A stretch of DNA of 64,000 bases, taken from NCBI GenBank assembly GCA_016713725.1, contig JADJOO010000010.1, positions 122,839 through 186,838 of the forward strand, in the 5' to 3' direction. Positions 37,763-46,845 of the stretch are shown one piece after another (within the stretch, counting starts at the first letter, position 1; every line of letters starts with the position of its first letter). The DNA comes from Pseudomonadota bacterium. GTDB lineage: Bacteria; Pseudomonadota; Gammaproteobacteria; Steroidobacterales; Steroidobacteraceae. A model generated the notes under the pieces. The model made no database searches. It was not told the origin of the DNA and was given only the letters and a program-made list of their open reading frames with translations. Made by a program: the position numbers and the translations under genes.

Positions 37763-39172
37763 CTACGCATAACGTTCAGCGATCATCGCGTGCAGCGCGC
37801 GCACGGCATGCGCCTCCGCCCCGACAGGACGGCCAGGTCGATCCTTCGGGTTCCACGCGAACAGGTCGACGTGCACCCAGTCCCGGGCGTTGGTCACGAA
37901 ACGCCTGAGGTACAGCGCCCCGATGATTGCGCCTGCAAACGCCGAGGCCGATGCGTTGCTGATGTCCGCGACCTTGCTGGCGATATCGTCGTCGTAGCCG
38001 CTCCAGAGCGGCATCTGCCACAGCGGATCCGCCACGCGCCGCCCGGCCCGCAGCAGTGCGTCGACGGTCTCCTGGCGCGTGCCGAAGACCGCCGGTATTT
38101 CAGGACCAAGTGCCACGCGTGCCGCACCGGTGAGTGTCGCCAGGTCCACCATCAGGTCGGGCGTTTCTTCGTCCGCAGCCGCGATGGCATCGCACAGCAC
38201 CAGCCGGCCTTCGGCATCCGTGTTGCCGATTTCGACGGTCACGCCCTTGCGCGTGCGAATCACGTCACCCGGGCGATACGCGTTGCCGGCGATCGCGTTT
38301 TCGACGGCTGGAACCAGCACCCGCAGCCGCACGCGCAGTTGCGATTGCATGATGAGCTGGGCGAGTGCCAGCGTGCACGCTGCGCCACCCATGTCTTTCT
38401 TCATCAGCGCCATCCCGGCCGACGGCTTGATGTCGAGGCCCCCGGTGTCGAAGCAGACACCCTTGCCGATCAACGTCACTTTCGGATGTGCCGGATCGCC
38501 CCAGACGAAGTCGACGAGTCGTGGGGCGCAGGTCGAGGCCTGTCCCACGGCGTGGATGGCAGGAAACCCGCGCTGCAATGCGTCACCCATGATTTCCTGC
38601 GGGGCGGCACCGTGTTCGCGCGCGATCCGGATCGCCTCGGCCGCAAGCCGCGCGGGCGTCATGTCGGACGCCGGCGTATTGACGAGATCGCGCGCAAGCG
38701 CCGTTGCACCCGCGAGTTGCAGGACCTGGGAGTGGTCGGCGACCGACGGCGCAATGAGCCGTGCCCGCGCCGTGGCCGGCTGTGTCGACGATTTGTAGGT
38801 GTCGAACCTATAGCTGCCATAGGCCCAGCCCAGGGCGACGGCGCTTGCCGCATCGACGTTGAGTCCGTTCGTGACCCGCCAGCGGGTACCGGCCGGCAAG
38901 CGATCCGGCAGCCCTGCCACGTGCCAGAGTTCGAGCGCATCCAGCGACGGCAGCGCGCCGAGACCGAGAGCCGCCCTGCAAGGCACGCCGTCGGGGGACG
39001 GCAGCAGCAGCACCTGGTGGCGCTCTGCTTTGAAACCCGTCGCGCCGACCCAGGCTCGCGTGGACGCATCCTGGGCCTCCAGCCAGCGCGGCAGGTCGGA
39101 CTGGAGAACGAGCGCGAGTTCGTGCGCGGTCACGGCGCCAGGGGCGGCGGCTGGATCGACTGGAAAATCCAC
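37763..39172 (-). CDS. leucyl aminopeptidase-family protein (M17)
   Basis: Di-zinc exopeptidase releasing N-terminal amino acids from peptides in the cytoplasm. The 469-residue protein has an N-terminal alpha/beta domain and a C-terminal catalytic domain with GKGVCFDTGGLDIKPSAGM, MKKDMGGAA, and the family signature NTDAEGRLVL. The length and the short form of the metal motifs resemble the PepB-like subgroup more than hexameric PepA. It is divergent from the ilvC–leu operon; its start lies 119 bp from the leader promoter. Confidence 0.93.
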   Translation of the reverse strand: MDFPVDPAAAPGAVTAHELALVLQSDLPRWLEAQDASTRAWVGATGFKAERHQVLLLPSPDGVPCRAALGLGALPSLDALELWHVAGLPDRLPAGTRWRVTNGLNVDAASAVALGWAYGSYRFDTYKSSTQPATARARLIAPSVADHSQVLQLAGATALARDLVNTPASDMTPARLAAEAIRIAREHGAAPQEIMGDALQRGFPAIHAVGQASTCAPRLVDFVWGDPAHPKVTLIGKGVCFDTGGLDIKPSAGMALMKKDMGGAACTLALAQLIMQSQLRVRLRVLVPAVENAIAGNAYRPGDVIRTRKGVTVEIGNTDAEGRLVLCDAIAAADEETPDLMVDLATLTGAARVALGPEIPAVFGTRQETVDALLRAGRRVADPLWQMPLWSGYDDDIASKVADISNASASAFAGAIIGALYLRRFVTNARDWVHVDLFAWNPKDRPGRPVGAEAHAVRALHAMIAERYA

Positions 39173-39290
39173 GATGTGCAGGTTCCGTTGCGGATTGAGC
39201 GAACGCAGCCTGGTAGCTTAGCAGTGACGATTGCGGACGCGGTCGGCAAGGGATCGTGGCCACCCGCGGCCGACTCTTTTTGCACTGCGG

Positions 39291-39319
39291 TTGACAATGC
39301 ACGGCACGCTGTGCTGCTA
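39291..39319 (+). promoter_or_regulatory. promoter of the ilvC–leu leader
   Basis: A perfect -35 TTGACA (39291-39296) and, 17-18 bp downstream, a -10 of the form TGCTAT. The expected transcript begins about 35 bp before the leader peptide ATG. Confidence 0.7.
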
Positions 39320-39359
39320 TCCCCACCCTACTTTTTTCGCTCTCACGCGCAGGCGCCGG

Positions 39360-39470
39360 ATGCAGTCGTCACTCGACTCCTCCTTCATCACTTCGGTCAC
39401 CCTGCTGGCCGGCCTGCTGCTTGCGCCGCTTACCCTGCTTCCCCTGCGGAGGTGCGGGGCTCCGGGCTGA
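39360..39470 (+). CDS. Leu-rich leader peptide of the ilvC–leuACDB operon
   Basis: A 36-codon ORF with ten leucines, seven of them crowded between codons 15 and 26 (VTLLAGLLLAPLTLLPLRR), plus Ile and Val. It ends just before a mutually exclusive hairpin set and 111 bp before ilvC. This is the standard arrangement of transcription attenuation: stalling at Leu codons when charged tRNA-Leu is scarce favours the antiterminator. Seen directly: codon content, position, RNA pairings. The regulation itself is inferred from leu and ilv leaders in other enterics and gammaproteobacteria. Confidence 0.85.
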   Translation: MQSSLDSSFITSVTLLAGLLLAPLTLLPLRRCGAPG

Positions 39471-39540
39471 GAGCGCAAAGGCGCGATTGGACATCAGGAA
39501 CCCCGCACGGCCAGCCAGCCGGCGCGGGGTTTTCAGTTTT
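39452..39540 (+). terminator. attenuator: antiterminator and rho-independent terminator
   Basis: Terminator: CCCCGC (39501-39506) pairs with GCGGGG (39524-39529), with inner pairing CGGC/GCCG, followed by TTTT CAG TTTT. Antiterminator: GTGCGGGGCTCC (39452-39463) pairs with GGAACCCCGCAC (39497-39508), eleven of twelve bases, and uses up the left arm of the terminator. An upstream CCCC-GC segment (39441-39447) can pair with GCGGGG of the antiterminator arm, as the pause hairpin would. Confidence 0.88.
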
Positions 39541-39581
39541 GGTCATGGCAAAAGCGGAAACGATTCCGAGGAGTTGACGAG

Positions 39582-40567
39582 ATGCGTGCGTACTCGAAGA
39601 AAGACGTCGACAGGAAGGCGCTCAAGGGCGCGAAGATCACCGTGGTCGGCTACGGCAGCCAGGGGCGCGCGCATGCGTTGAACCTCAAGGATTCGGGCTA
39701 CGACGTCGTCGTCGGCGTCCGCAAGGGCGACAGCTGGAAGCAGGCGAAGAAGGACGGCCTGGCGGTCGCCACGCCGGCCGAAGCCGTCAAGGGCGCCACG
39801 CTGGTCGCCCTGCTCACGCCCGACACGACGCAGGCCGCGAACTACAAGGAAATCCTGCCGAACCTCGCCAAGGGCGCCACGCTGCTGTTGCGCACGGCTT
39901 CAACATCCACTTCAAGCAGATCAAGCCGCGCAAGGACCTCGACGTCGTGCTGATCGCGCCGAAGGGCCCGGGCGGCCTCGTGCGCCGCCAGTACCAGGAA
40001 GGCCGCGGCGTGCCGTGCCTGATCGCGATCGCGCAGGATGCCTCGGGCACGGCCAAGGCCAAGGCGCTCGCCTATGCCGACGGCATCGGCGGCACGCGCG
40101 CCGGCGTGATTGAAACCACGTTCAAGGAAGAGACCGAGACGGACCTCTTCGGCGAGCAGGCCGTGCTGTGCGGCGGTGCGACCGAACTCGTGCTCAAGGG
40201 CTACGAAACGCTGGTCGAAGCCGGCTACCAGCCGGAAGTCGCCTACTACGAGTGCCTGCACGAACTGAAGCTGATCGTCGACCTGCTGCACGAAGGCGGC
40301 CTCGCCAAGATGCACAAGTACATCTCGCACACTGCCAAGTGGGGTGACCTCACCCGCGGCCCGCGCGTCGTGAACAAGGCGACGAAGAAGGAGATGAAGA
40401 AGATCCTGGGCGAAATCCAGGACGGCAGCTTCGCGCGCGTCTGGATCCGCGAGAACAAGACGGGCCGCAGGAAGTACGACGCCCTGATGAAGAAGGACCT
40501 GGCGCACCCGATCGAAAAGGTCGGCGTGCAACTTCGCGCCCGCATGCCCTGGCTCAACCAGGGCTGA
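39582..40567 (+). CDS. ilvC: ketol-acid reductoisomerase, class I, one frameshift
   Basis: Converts acetolactate or acetohydroxybutyrate to the dihydroxy acids, with NADPH and Mg2+. GAGGAG precedes the ATG. The nucleotide loop is VVGYGSQGRAHALNLKDSG; metal ligands lie in the C-terminal domain (DLFGEQAVLCGG, YYECLHELKLIVDL). The frame breaks at 39889-39890, where a C is missing (TTGCGCAC should be TTCGCGCAC, giving LLFAHGFNIHFKQI). After correction about 328 residues, the short class I form. First structural gene after the attenuator. Confidence 0.93.
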
Positions 40568-40604
40568 GTTCAGCTCCCCTCACCTGTCTACCACGGTGAC
40601 GACC

Positions 40605-42176
40605 ATGTCCAACCACGACCCGAACCGCGTGCTGATCTTCGACACCACGCTGCGCGACGGCGAGCAATCGCCGGGATGCAGCATGACGCAGCCCGAGAAG
40701 CTGCGGATGGCGCGCGCCCTGGCCGAACTGGGCGTGGACGTCATCGAAGCCGGCTTTCCGGTCGCCTCGCCGGGCGACTGGGAAGCGGTGCACGAGATCG
40801 CGCGCGAAGTGCGCGGCCCGATCATCGCGGGTCTCGCACGCTGCAACCGCGAGGACATCGACAAGGCATGGAGTGCGGTCAAGGTGGCTGCCCGGCCGCG
40901 CATCCATGTGTTCCTGGCCACCAGCGCGATCCATCGCGAGCACAAGCTCAACATGGCCAAGGAGCAGATCATCCACACTGCCGTCGAAGGCGTGAAGTAC
41001 GCGCGCAGCCTGTGCGCAGACATCGAGTTCTCGCCCGAGGACGCCTCGCGCACCGAACCGGAGTTCCTGCGTGAAGTGGTCGAAGCCGTGATCGATGCTG
41101 GCGCGACCACGATCAACGTGCCCGACACCGTCGGTTACACGGTGCCCGAGGAATTCCACGAGGTCTTCTCGTTCCTGACGCAGAACGTTCGCGGCGCCGA
41201 CAAGGTGACCTTCAGCGTGCACTGCCACAACGACCTCGGCATGGCCGTGGCCAACAGCCTCGCTGCCATCCGCGGCGGCGCGCGCCAGGTGGAATGCACG
41301 ATCAACGGCATCGGCGAGCGTGCGGGCAACGCGTCGCTCGAGGAAATCACGATGGCGCTCAAGGTGCGCGAAGGCATCTACGGCCTGCACACCGGCATCG
41401 ACACCAGGCGCCTGTTTCCGACGAGCCGCCTGCTCTCGAGCATCACGGGCATGCCGATTCCGCGCAACAAGGCGGTGGTCGGCGAGAACGCCTTCGCGCA
41501 CGAATCCGGCATCCACCAGCACGGCATGCTGAAGCACCACTCGACGTACGAGATCATGCGGCCGCACGACGTGGGCATGTCCCGCACGAACCTCGTGCTC
41601 GGCAAGCACAGCGGCCGCGCGGCCCTGCGCGAGCGCATCAAGGAACTCGGCTTCGAGCTGTCCGACGCCGAACTCGCGCGCGTGTTCGACGACTTCAAGG
41701 CGCTGGCCGACAAGAAGAAGGAACTCTTCGACGGCGACATCGAGGCGCTCGTGCTCAAGGCCGAGATCGGTAACGACGGCGGCCCCTGGCAGCTCGAGAA
41801 TCTGCACGTCGTCAGCGACTCGACGCGCTTCGCCACAGGCCGTGTCGTGCTGCGCCATGTCGACGGCCGCATCGTCACGCAGGAATCGTCGGGCGACGGT
41901 CCGGTCGACGCCGCGCTCAAGGCCATCGAGCAGGCGACCGGCGTGTTCGTGAAGCTGCGCAAGTTCGAGGTGCGCAGCGTGTCGAGCGGCGAAGACGCCC
42001 AGGGCGAAGCCGTCGTCACCTGCGAGTACAACAACCGCAGCTACCGCGGCACCAGCGTCACGACCGACATCGTCGAGTCGGGCGTGCGGGCCTTCATCGA
42101 AGTGATCAACGCCATCGAATCCTCGCGCCGCCGCGGCGCCGACCAGAACGAGACGTCGCCCGCCGCGGCCGTCTGA
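40605..42176 (+). CDS. leuA: 2-isopropylmalate synthase
   Basis: Commits 2-ketoisovalerate and acetyl-CoA to leucine synthesis. The ATG at 40605 has GGTGA upstream; an in-frame GTG three codons earlier does not. 523 residues: catalytic TIM barrel with FDTTLRDGEQSPG and the metal ligands HCHNDLGMAVANS, the subdomain containing GENAFAHESGIHQHG, and the C-terminal regulatory domain that binds leucine (about 390-510). Intact. Follows ilvC by 37 bp and precedes leuC by 20 bp. Confidence 0.97.
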   Translation: MSNHDPNRVLIFDTTLRDGEQSPGCSMTQPEKLRMARALAELGVDVIEAGFPVASPGDWEAVHEIAREVRGPIIAGLARCNREDIDKAWSAVKVAARPRIHVFLATSAIHREHKLNMAKEQIIHTAVEGVKYARSLCADIEFSPEDASRTEPEFLREVVEAVIDAGATTINVPDTVGYTVPEEFHEVFSFLTQNVRGADKVTFSVHCHNDLGMAVANSLAAIRGGARQVECTINGIGERAGNASLEEITMALKVREGIYGLHTGIDTRRLFPTSRLLSSITGMPIPRNKAVVGENAFAHESGIHQHGMLKHHSTYEIMRPHDVGMSRTNLVLGKHSGRAALRERIKELGFELSDAELARVFDDFKALADKKKELFDGDIEALVLKAEIGNDGGPWQLENLHVVSDSTRFATGRVVLRHVDGRIVTQESSGDGPVDAALKAIEQATGVFVKLRKFEVRSVSSGEDAQGEAVVTCEYNNRSYRGTSVTTDIVESGVRAFIEVINAIESSRRRGADQNETSPAAAV

Positions 42177-42196
42177 AACGAACGACCGGAGCCGGA

Positions 42197-43599
42197 ATGA
42201 CTGCGCAGAGCCTGTTCGAGAAAGTGTGGCAACGGCACGTCGTCGTGCCCGAGACGGATGACACGCCCGCGATCCTCTATATCGACCTGCACCTGACGCA
42301 CGAAGTCACCTCCCCCCAGGCGTTCGACGTGCTGCGCGCCCGCCACCTCAAGGTCCGCCGGCTCGACCGCACGCTCGCGACGATGGACCACTCGACGCCG
42401 ACCGACACGGCGCAGATCTTCGGCGGCCTGCCGATCAAGCTCGAATCGGCCGCCAGGCAGGTGCGCCAGCTCGAAGTGAACTGCGCCGAGTTCGGCGTGA
42501 ACCTGATCGGGTTGCAGGACTCGCGCCGCGGCATCGTGCACATCATCGGGCCGGAACAGGGCGCCACGCAGCCCGGCAAGACCATCGTCTGCGGCGACAG
42601 CCACACCAGCACGCACGGCGCATTCGGCGCCCTCGCCTTCGGCATCGGCACCACTGAAGTCGGCCATGTGCTGGCGACCCAGTGCCTGCTGCAGCGCAAG
42701 CCGAAGACGCTCGAGATCGTCGTCGACGGCCGGCTTCCGGCCGGTGTGTCGGCCAAGGACGTCGTGCTGGCCGTCATCGGCAGGATCGGCGTCAATGGCG
42801 GCACCGGCCACGTCATCGAATTCCGAGGCTCCACCATCGCCGCGATGTCGATGGACGAACGCATGACCGTCTGCAACATGTCGATCGAGGCCGGCGCACG
42901 CGCGGGCATGATTGCGCCGGATGCAACCACATACGAGTACCTGCAGGGCCGTCCTTTCGCGCCTGCCGGCGCGGATTGGGGCAAGGCCGTGGCCGACTGG
43001 AACACGCTGAGCAGCGATGCAGGCGCGGCCTTTGACAAGTCCGTTGCGCTCGACGCCGGCACGCTCGAGCCGATGATCACGTTCGGCACCAACCCGGGCA
43101 TGGTGACGACGATCAGTGGCAACGTGCCGGAACGTCCGGGCGATGCCGTGTTTGCGAAGTCGCTGGCGTACATGGGTTTGAATGCGGGCGAGCGCCTGGC
43201 CGAGAAGCCGGTGCAGGTCGTTTTCATCGGCAGCTGCACCAACGCGCGCCTCTCGGACCTGGAGGCCGCCGCGGCCATCCTGCGCGGTCGCAAAGTTGCC
43301 AAGGGCGTGCGCGCGCTGGTCGTGCCCGGCTCGCAGCAGATCAAGCTGGAAGCCGAACAGCGCGGCCTGGCGAAGATCTTCACGGATGCGGGCGCTGAAT
43401 GGCGCGAGTCGGGCTGCTCGATGTGCCTCGGCATGAACGGCGACCTCGTCGACGCCGGCCAGTACGCGTCAGCACCAGCAACCGCAACTTCGAGGGCCGG
43501 CAAGGCATCGGGGCGCGCACCCTGCTGGCCAGCCCTGCCTCCGCCGCCGCCGCCGCCGTGCGCGGTCGCGTCACCGACCCGCGCGAGTTCCTCGGCTGA
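42197..43599 (+). CDS. leuC: 3-isopropylmalate dehydratase large subunit, one frameshift
   Basis: With LeuD isomerises 2- to 3-isopropylmalate using a [4Fe-4S] cluster. Motifs: LTHEVTSPQAF, TVCNMSIEAGARAGM, and cluster cysteines in GSCTNARLSDL and SGCSMCLGMNGD. The frame is broken near 43468, where one G appears lost; the corrected C-terminus reads STSNRNFEGRQGIGARTLLA and stops at 43599, giving 467 residues. Left uncorrected, the frame would run on into leuD. GGAG is correctly placed before the ATG. Confidence 0.94.
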
Positions 43600-43631
43600 G
43601 CCGCGGCGCGCCAACAACACAGAACCTGCAG

Positions 43632-44213
43632 ATGGACCCGATCACAGTCATCCGCTCACGGACGGTCGTCATGCCGTCCACCAACATCGACACGGACCAG
43701 ATCATCCCGGCCCGCTTCCTGACCACCACCGTCCGCGACGGCCTCGGCGTCTCGCTGTTCGCCGACTGGCGCTATGACCAGGCCGGCCAGCCGAAACCCG
43801 ACTTCGTGCTGAACCAGCCCGCGGCCAAGGGCTGCCAGGTGCTGGTCGCAGGTCGCAACTTCGGCTGCGGCTCGTCGCGCGAGCACGCGCCCTGGGCGCT
43901 GCTCGACTACGGCTTCCAGGTCGTCATCAGCACCGAGATCGCCGACATCTTCCGCAACAACAGCCTGAAGAACGGGCTGCTGCCGGTCGTCGTCGACGAA
44001 GCGACGCACGAGTGGCTGCTGGTGAATCCGGGCGTCGAAGTCGAGGTCGACCTGCCTGCCTCCGCGCTGCGCCTGCCGGACGGCCGCGCAGTGCAGTTTC
44101 CGATCGAGTCGTTCTCGCGCTATTGCCTGATGAACGGCATCGACGAACTGGGGTACCTGCTGGGCCAGATGCCGGCGATCGAGCGTTTCGAGCGCACGCG
44201 GGAAGGCGCATGA
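43632..44213 (+). CDS. leuD: 3-isopropylmalate dehydratase small subunit
   Basis: Swivelling-domain subunit paired with LeuC. 193 residues, intact, with NIDTDQIIPARFL near the N-terminus and GRNFGCGSSREHAPWALLDYG, the substrate-recognition loop. The stop overlaps the leuB ATG as ATGA. Confidence 0.96.
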   Translation: MDPITVIRSRTVVMPSTNIDTDQIIPARFLTTTVRDGLGVSLFADWRYDQAGQPKPDFVLNQPAAKGCQVLVAGRNFGCGSSREHAPWALLDYGFQVVISTEIADIFRNNSLKNGLLPVVVDEATHEWLLVNPGVEVEVDLPASALRLPDGRAVQFPIESFSRYCLMNGIDELGYLLGQMPAIERFERTREGA

Positions 44214-45280
44214 AGGCGCGCATCGCCGTCCTCGGCGGCGACGGCATCGGCCCCGAGGTCACGGCGGAAGCCGTGCGGGTGCTGCAGGCCGTGGCGTCGA
44301 AGTACGGTCACGACTTCGAATTCTCCGAGGCATTGATCGGTGGCGCGGCGATCGACGCGTCGGGCTCGGCACTGCCGCCCCGCACCATCGACGCGTGCCG
44401 CGAGAGCGCGGCCACGTTGCTCGGCGCCGTCGGTGGTCCGAAGTGGTCGGATCCGGGTGCCCGCGTACGCCCCGAACAGGGACTGCTGGAACTGCGTCGC
44501 ACGCTCGGCCTGTTCGCGAACGTGCGCCCGGTACGCACCATGGAGTCGATGCTCGACGCCTCGCCGCTCAAGCCCGAGGTGATCACCGGCGCGGACATCC
44601 TGGTGGTGCGGGAACTGACCGGCGGCATCTACTTCGGCAGGAAAAGCCGCACCGCGCACGAGGCCGAGGACGTGTGCACCTACACCACCGACGAAGTCGA
44701 GCGCGTGACCCGGGTTGCCGGGCGGCTGGCAATGGGCCGTCGACGTCGCATCGTCTCCGTCGACAAGGCCAACGTGCTGGAGACTTCCCGGCTGTGGCGG
44801 GCAGTGGTCGAGCGCGTGCTGCGAGACGAGTTTCCGCAGGTGGAGTTCGAGCACATGCTCGTCGACGCCGCTGCGATGCACCTGATCCGGCGTCCCGCCT
44901 CGTTCGACGTGCTGCTCACCGAGAACATGTTCGGCGACATCCTGACGGACGAAGCCTCCATGATCGCCGGATCGCTCGGCCTGCTGCCCTCCGCTTCACT
45001 CGGCGCGGGAACCAACGGACTCTACGAACCGATCCACGGCTCCGCACCCGACATCGCAGGGCGTGGCATCGCGAATCCGTACGGCACGATCCTGAGCGCG
45101 GCGATGATGCTCAAGCTTTCGCTCGGACTCGAAACCGAGGCCGCTGCCGTCGAGACCGCGGTCGAAGACGCTGTCAGCGCGGGCGTGCGCACCGCGGACA
45201 TCGCGCTGGCCGGCAAGGCCACGGTCAGCAGCCGTGAAGCCGGTGCTGCAGTCGTTGAACGGCTATTGTCAAGCCGTTAA
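44210..45280 (+). CDS. leuB: 3-isopropylmalate dehydrogenase
   Basis: NAD-dependent oxidative decarboxylation that gives 2-ketoisocaproate. The start at 44210 overlaps the leuD stop; a longer frame inside leuD is a shadow. 356 residues with AVLGGDGIGPEV, REQ-like VRELTGGIYFG, DKANVL, NMFGDILTDEASMI and HGSAPDIAGRGIANP. Last gene of the operon. Confidence 0.97.
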   Translation: MKARIAVLGGDGIGPEVTAEAVRVLQAVASKYGHDFEFSEALIGGAAIDASGSALPPRTIDACRESAATLLGAVGGPKWSDPGARVRPEQGLLELRRTLGLFANVRPVRTMESMLDASPLKPEVITGADILVVRELTGGIYFGRKSRTAHEAEDVCTYTTDEVERVTRVAGRLAMGRRRRIVSVDKANVLETSRLWRAVVERVLRDEFPQVEFEHMLVDAAAMHLIRRPASFDVLLTENMFGDILTDEASMIAGSLGLLPSASLGAGTNGLYEPIHGSAPDIAGRGIANPYGTILSAAMMLKLSLGLETEAAAVETAVEDAVSAGVRTADIALAGKATVSSREAGAAVVERLLSSR

Positions 45281-45392
45281 ATTTCAATAACTTACCGACT
45301 TATCCACAGAAACTGTCAAGCCAGGGTTTAGAACCTCCGGCCGGTCGATTATTCGCCCGATTCCCGCTGGACTTCGACCGGATTTTCGGCGC

Positions 45393-45398
45393 TATACT
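45393..45398 (+). promoter_or_regulatory. -10 element of a candidate small RNA
   Basis: TATACT, five of six consensus bases, about 110 bp after the leuB stop and followed by no ORF. The -35 region (around 45370) reads GACTTC, a poor match. Confidence 0.5.
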
Positions 45399-45404
45399 GC
45401 GCGT

Positions 45405-45549
45405 CCGCAGGCGGCCCAAGGCTCCCTGCCCGCAGTTTGCGAGACCGGATTTACGAGTAGCGAGGACTTGAGTCGGGTTAGTCTTTGTCTCAAGGAATGA
45501 GGCAGCTCGGGTCCCCCGAAGGCCGGCAGCAATGCCGGCCTTCTTTTTT
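45405..45549 (+). ncRNA. candidate intergenic small RNA, about 145 nt
   Basis: Between leuB and the convergent metB is a self-contained unit: -10 element, about 110 bp with no ORF, and a strong terminator. Internal pairings include GCAGG with CCTGC near the 5' end and CTTGAG with CTCAAG at about 45467-45495; an unpaired C-rich patch (TCCCCCG) precedes the terminator and could contact G-rich ribosome sites. It does not match 6S, SRP, tmRNA, RNase P or CsrB-type RNAs as I know them. It could also be a processed leuB 3' end. Confidence 0.5.
45518..45549 (+). terminator. strong rho-independent terminator
   Basis: GAAGGCCGGC and GCCGGCCTTC form a perfect 10-bp stem with a six-base loop, followed by a run of six T. 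It ends the candidate small RNA and may also stop leu operon transcripts. Confidence 0.9.
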
Positions 45550-45648
45550 GTGCGTTCGCCACCGAGTCGTGTGTGATCGCGGCCTGGCCTTGGTCAGGAC
45601 GCGAGCGACGCGGATCAGGACACGGCTCGATGAGCCTCGCTCAAAGAC

Positions 45649-46812
45649 TCAGACGCGACCCGCCGCTTCGAGTCCGGCCGTCAGGTCGCGCGCGAGGTCA
45701 TCGCCCTCTTCGATGCCAATCGACAACCGCACCAGCGTCTCAGAGATGCCGGCCCGCTCCCTCGCCGCTGCGTCCATCGCCGCATGCGTCATGCTGGCCG
45801 GATGAGCGATGAGGCTCTCGACGCCGCCCAGCGATTCGGCGAGCGAGAACAGTTCCACGTTGCCGAGCAGCGCCTTGACGTTCTCGACTCCACCGACGAG
45901 TTCGAAGCTGACCATTGCGCCGAAGCCCCGCTGCTGGCGCCGTGCGATGTCATGACCGGGATGCGCGGCAAGCCCCGGGTAGTAGACGCGGGCCACCGCG
46001 GAGTGCCTCGACAGCAGTTCGGCGATGCGCTGTGCGTTCTCGCCATGTGCGCGCATGCGGGCGTGCAGCGTACGCAAGCCACGGAGCGTCAGGAAGCTGT
46101 CGAACGGCGCGCCGGTGACGCCGATGCAATTGCCCCACCACTTGACCTGCTCGTGCAGTTCGGCAGTGGCCGCGATTACGGCGCCCCCCACGACGTCACT
46201 GTGGCCGTTCAGGTACTTGGTCGTGGAGTGAATGACGAGGTCGGCCCCCAACGCCAGTGGCTGCTGCCAGACGGGCGACAGGAACGTGTTGTCGGCCACG
46301 ACCAGCGCGCCCGCTGACCTGGCCCGGGCGGCAACGGCAGCGATGTCGACGATGCGCAGCAATGGGTTGCTCGGCGTCTCGATCCACACCAGCGCCGGCT
46401 TGTCGGCAATCGCTGCGTCGAGCCTTCCGGCATCCTGGAAGTCGACGAACCGCACCTGCAGTGCTCCGCGCAGGTTGAGCGCGTTGAAGAGCCGGTACGT
46501 GCCGCCATAACAGTCGTGCGGCACGACGGCGACCTGGTCCGGCTTGAGCAACTGGGTCACGAGCGAGACGGCACCCATGCCCGAGGCGGTCACCACCGCG
46601 CCAGCACCGCCCTCAAGATCCGCGAGGGCACGCCCGAGCGCATCACGCGTCGGATTGCCCGACCGCGAATAGTCGTATTCGCGCTTTTCGCCGTAGCCAC
46701 TGAAGGCGAACGTCGAGGTCAGGTGAATCGGCGGCACGACGGCGCCGTGCTGGGTGTCCGTCTCGAGGGCCGCCCGCACGGTGCGGGTCTTGATGCTGTC
46801 TTGCTGGCTCAT
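45649..46812 (-). CDS. metB: cystathionine gamma-synthase-type PLP enzyme
   Basis: Condenses O-acylhomoserine with cysteine to cystathionine (or with sulfide, if it is the MetZ type). 387 residues of the Cys/Met metabolism PLP family: YDYSRSGNPTRDALGRALA, the cofactor-stacking DCYGGTYRLF, VWIETPSNPLLRI, and the Schiff-base lysine K199 in STTKYLNGHSDVVGG. The sequence resembles MetB more than MetZ, but this distinction is not secure by eye. It lies 33 bp after metX in a riboswitch-controlled operon. Confidence 0.92.
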   Translation of the reverse strand: MSQQDSIKTRTVRAALETDTQHGAVVPPIHLTSTFAFSGYGEKREYDYSRSGNPTRDALGRALADLEGGAGAVVTASGMGAVSLVTQLLKPDQVAVVPHDCYGGTYRLFNALNLRGALQVRFVDFQDAGRLDAAIADKPALVWIETPSNPLLRIVDIAAVAARARSAGALVVADNTFLSPVWQQPLALGADLVIHSTTKYLNGHSDVVGGAVIAATAELHEQVKWWGNCIGVTGAPFDSFLTLRGLRTLHARMRAHGENAQRIAELLSRHSAVARVYYPGLAAHPGHDIARRQQRGFGAMVSFELVGGVENVKALLGNVELFSLAESLGGVESLIAHPASMTHAAMDAAARERAGISETLVRLSIGIEEGDDLARDLTAGLEAAGRV

Positions 46813-46845
46813 GGGATCCGTCTCGGGTCTGTTCGAATTGCGGGT

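Noticed and set aside
43468..43777. Apparent C-terminal extension of LeuC into leuD
   Set aside because: Produced by a frameshift near 43468; the correct frame continues with the conserved STSNRNFEGRQG and stops at 43599.
45300..45308. Perfect DnaA box TTATCCACA after leuB
   Set aside because: A single box with no clustered boxes, no AT-rich unwinding element and no dnaA, dnaN or gidA nearby; not evidence for an origin. It might titrate DnaA, but one copy proves nothing.
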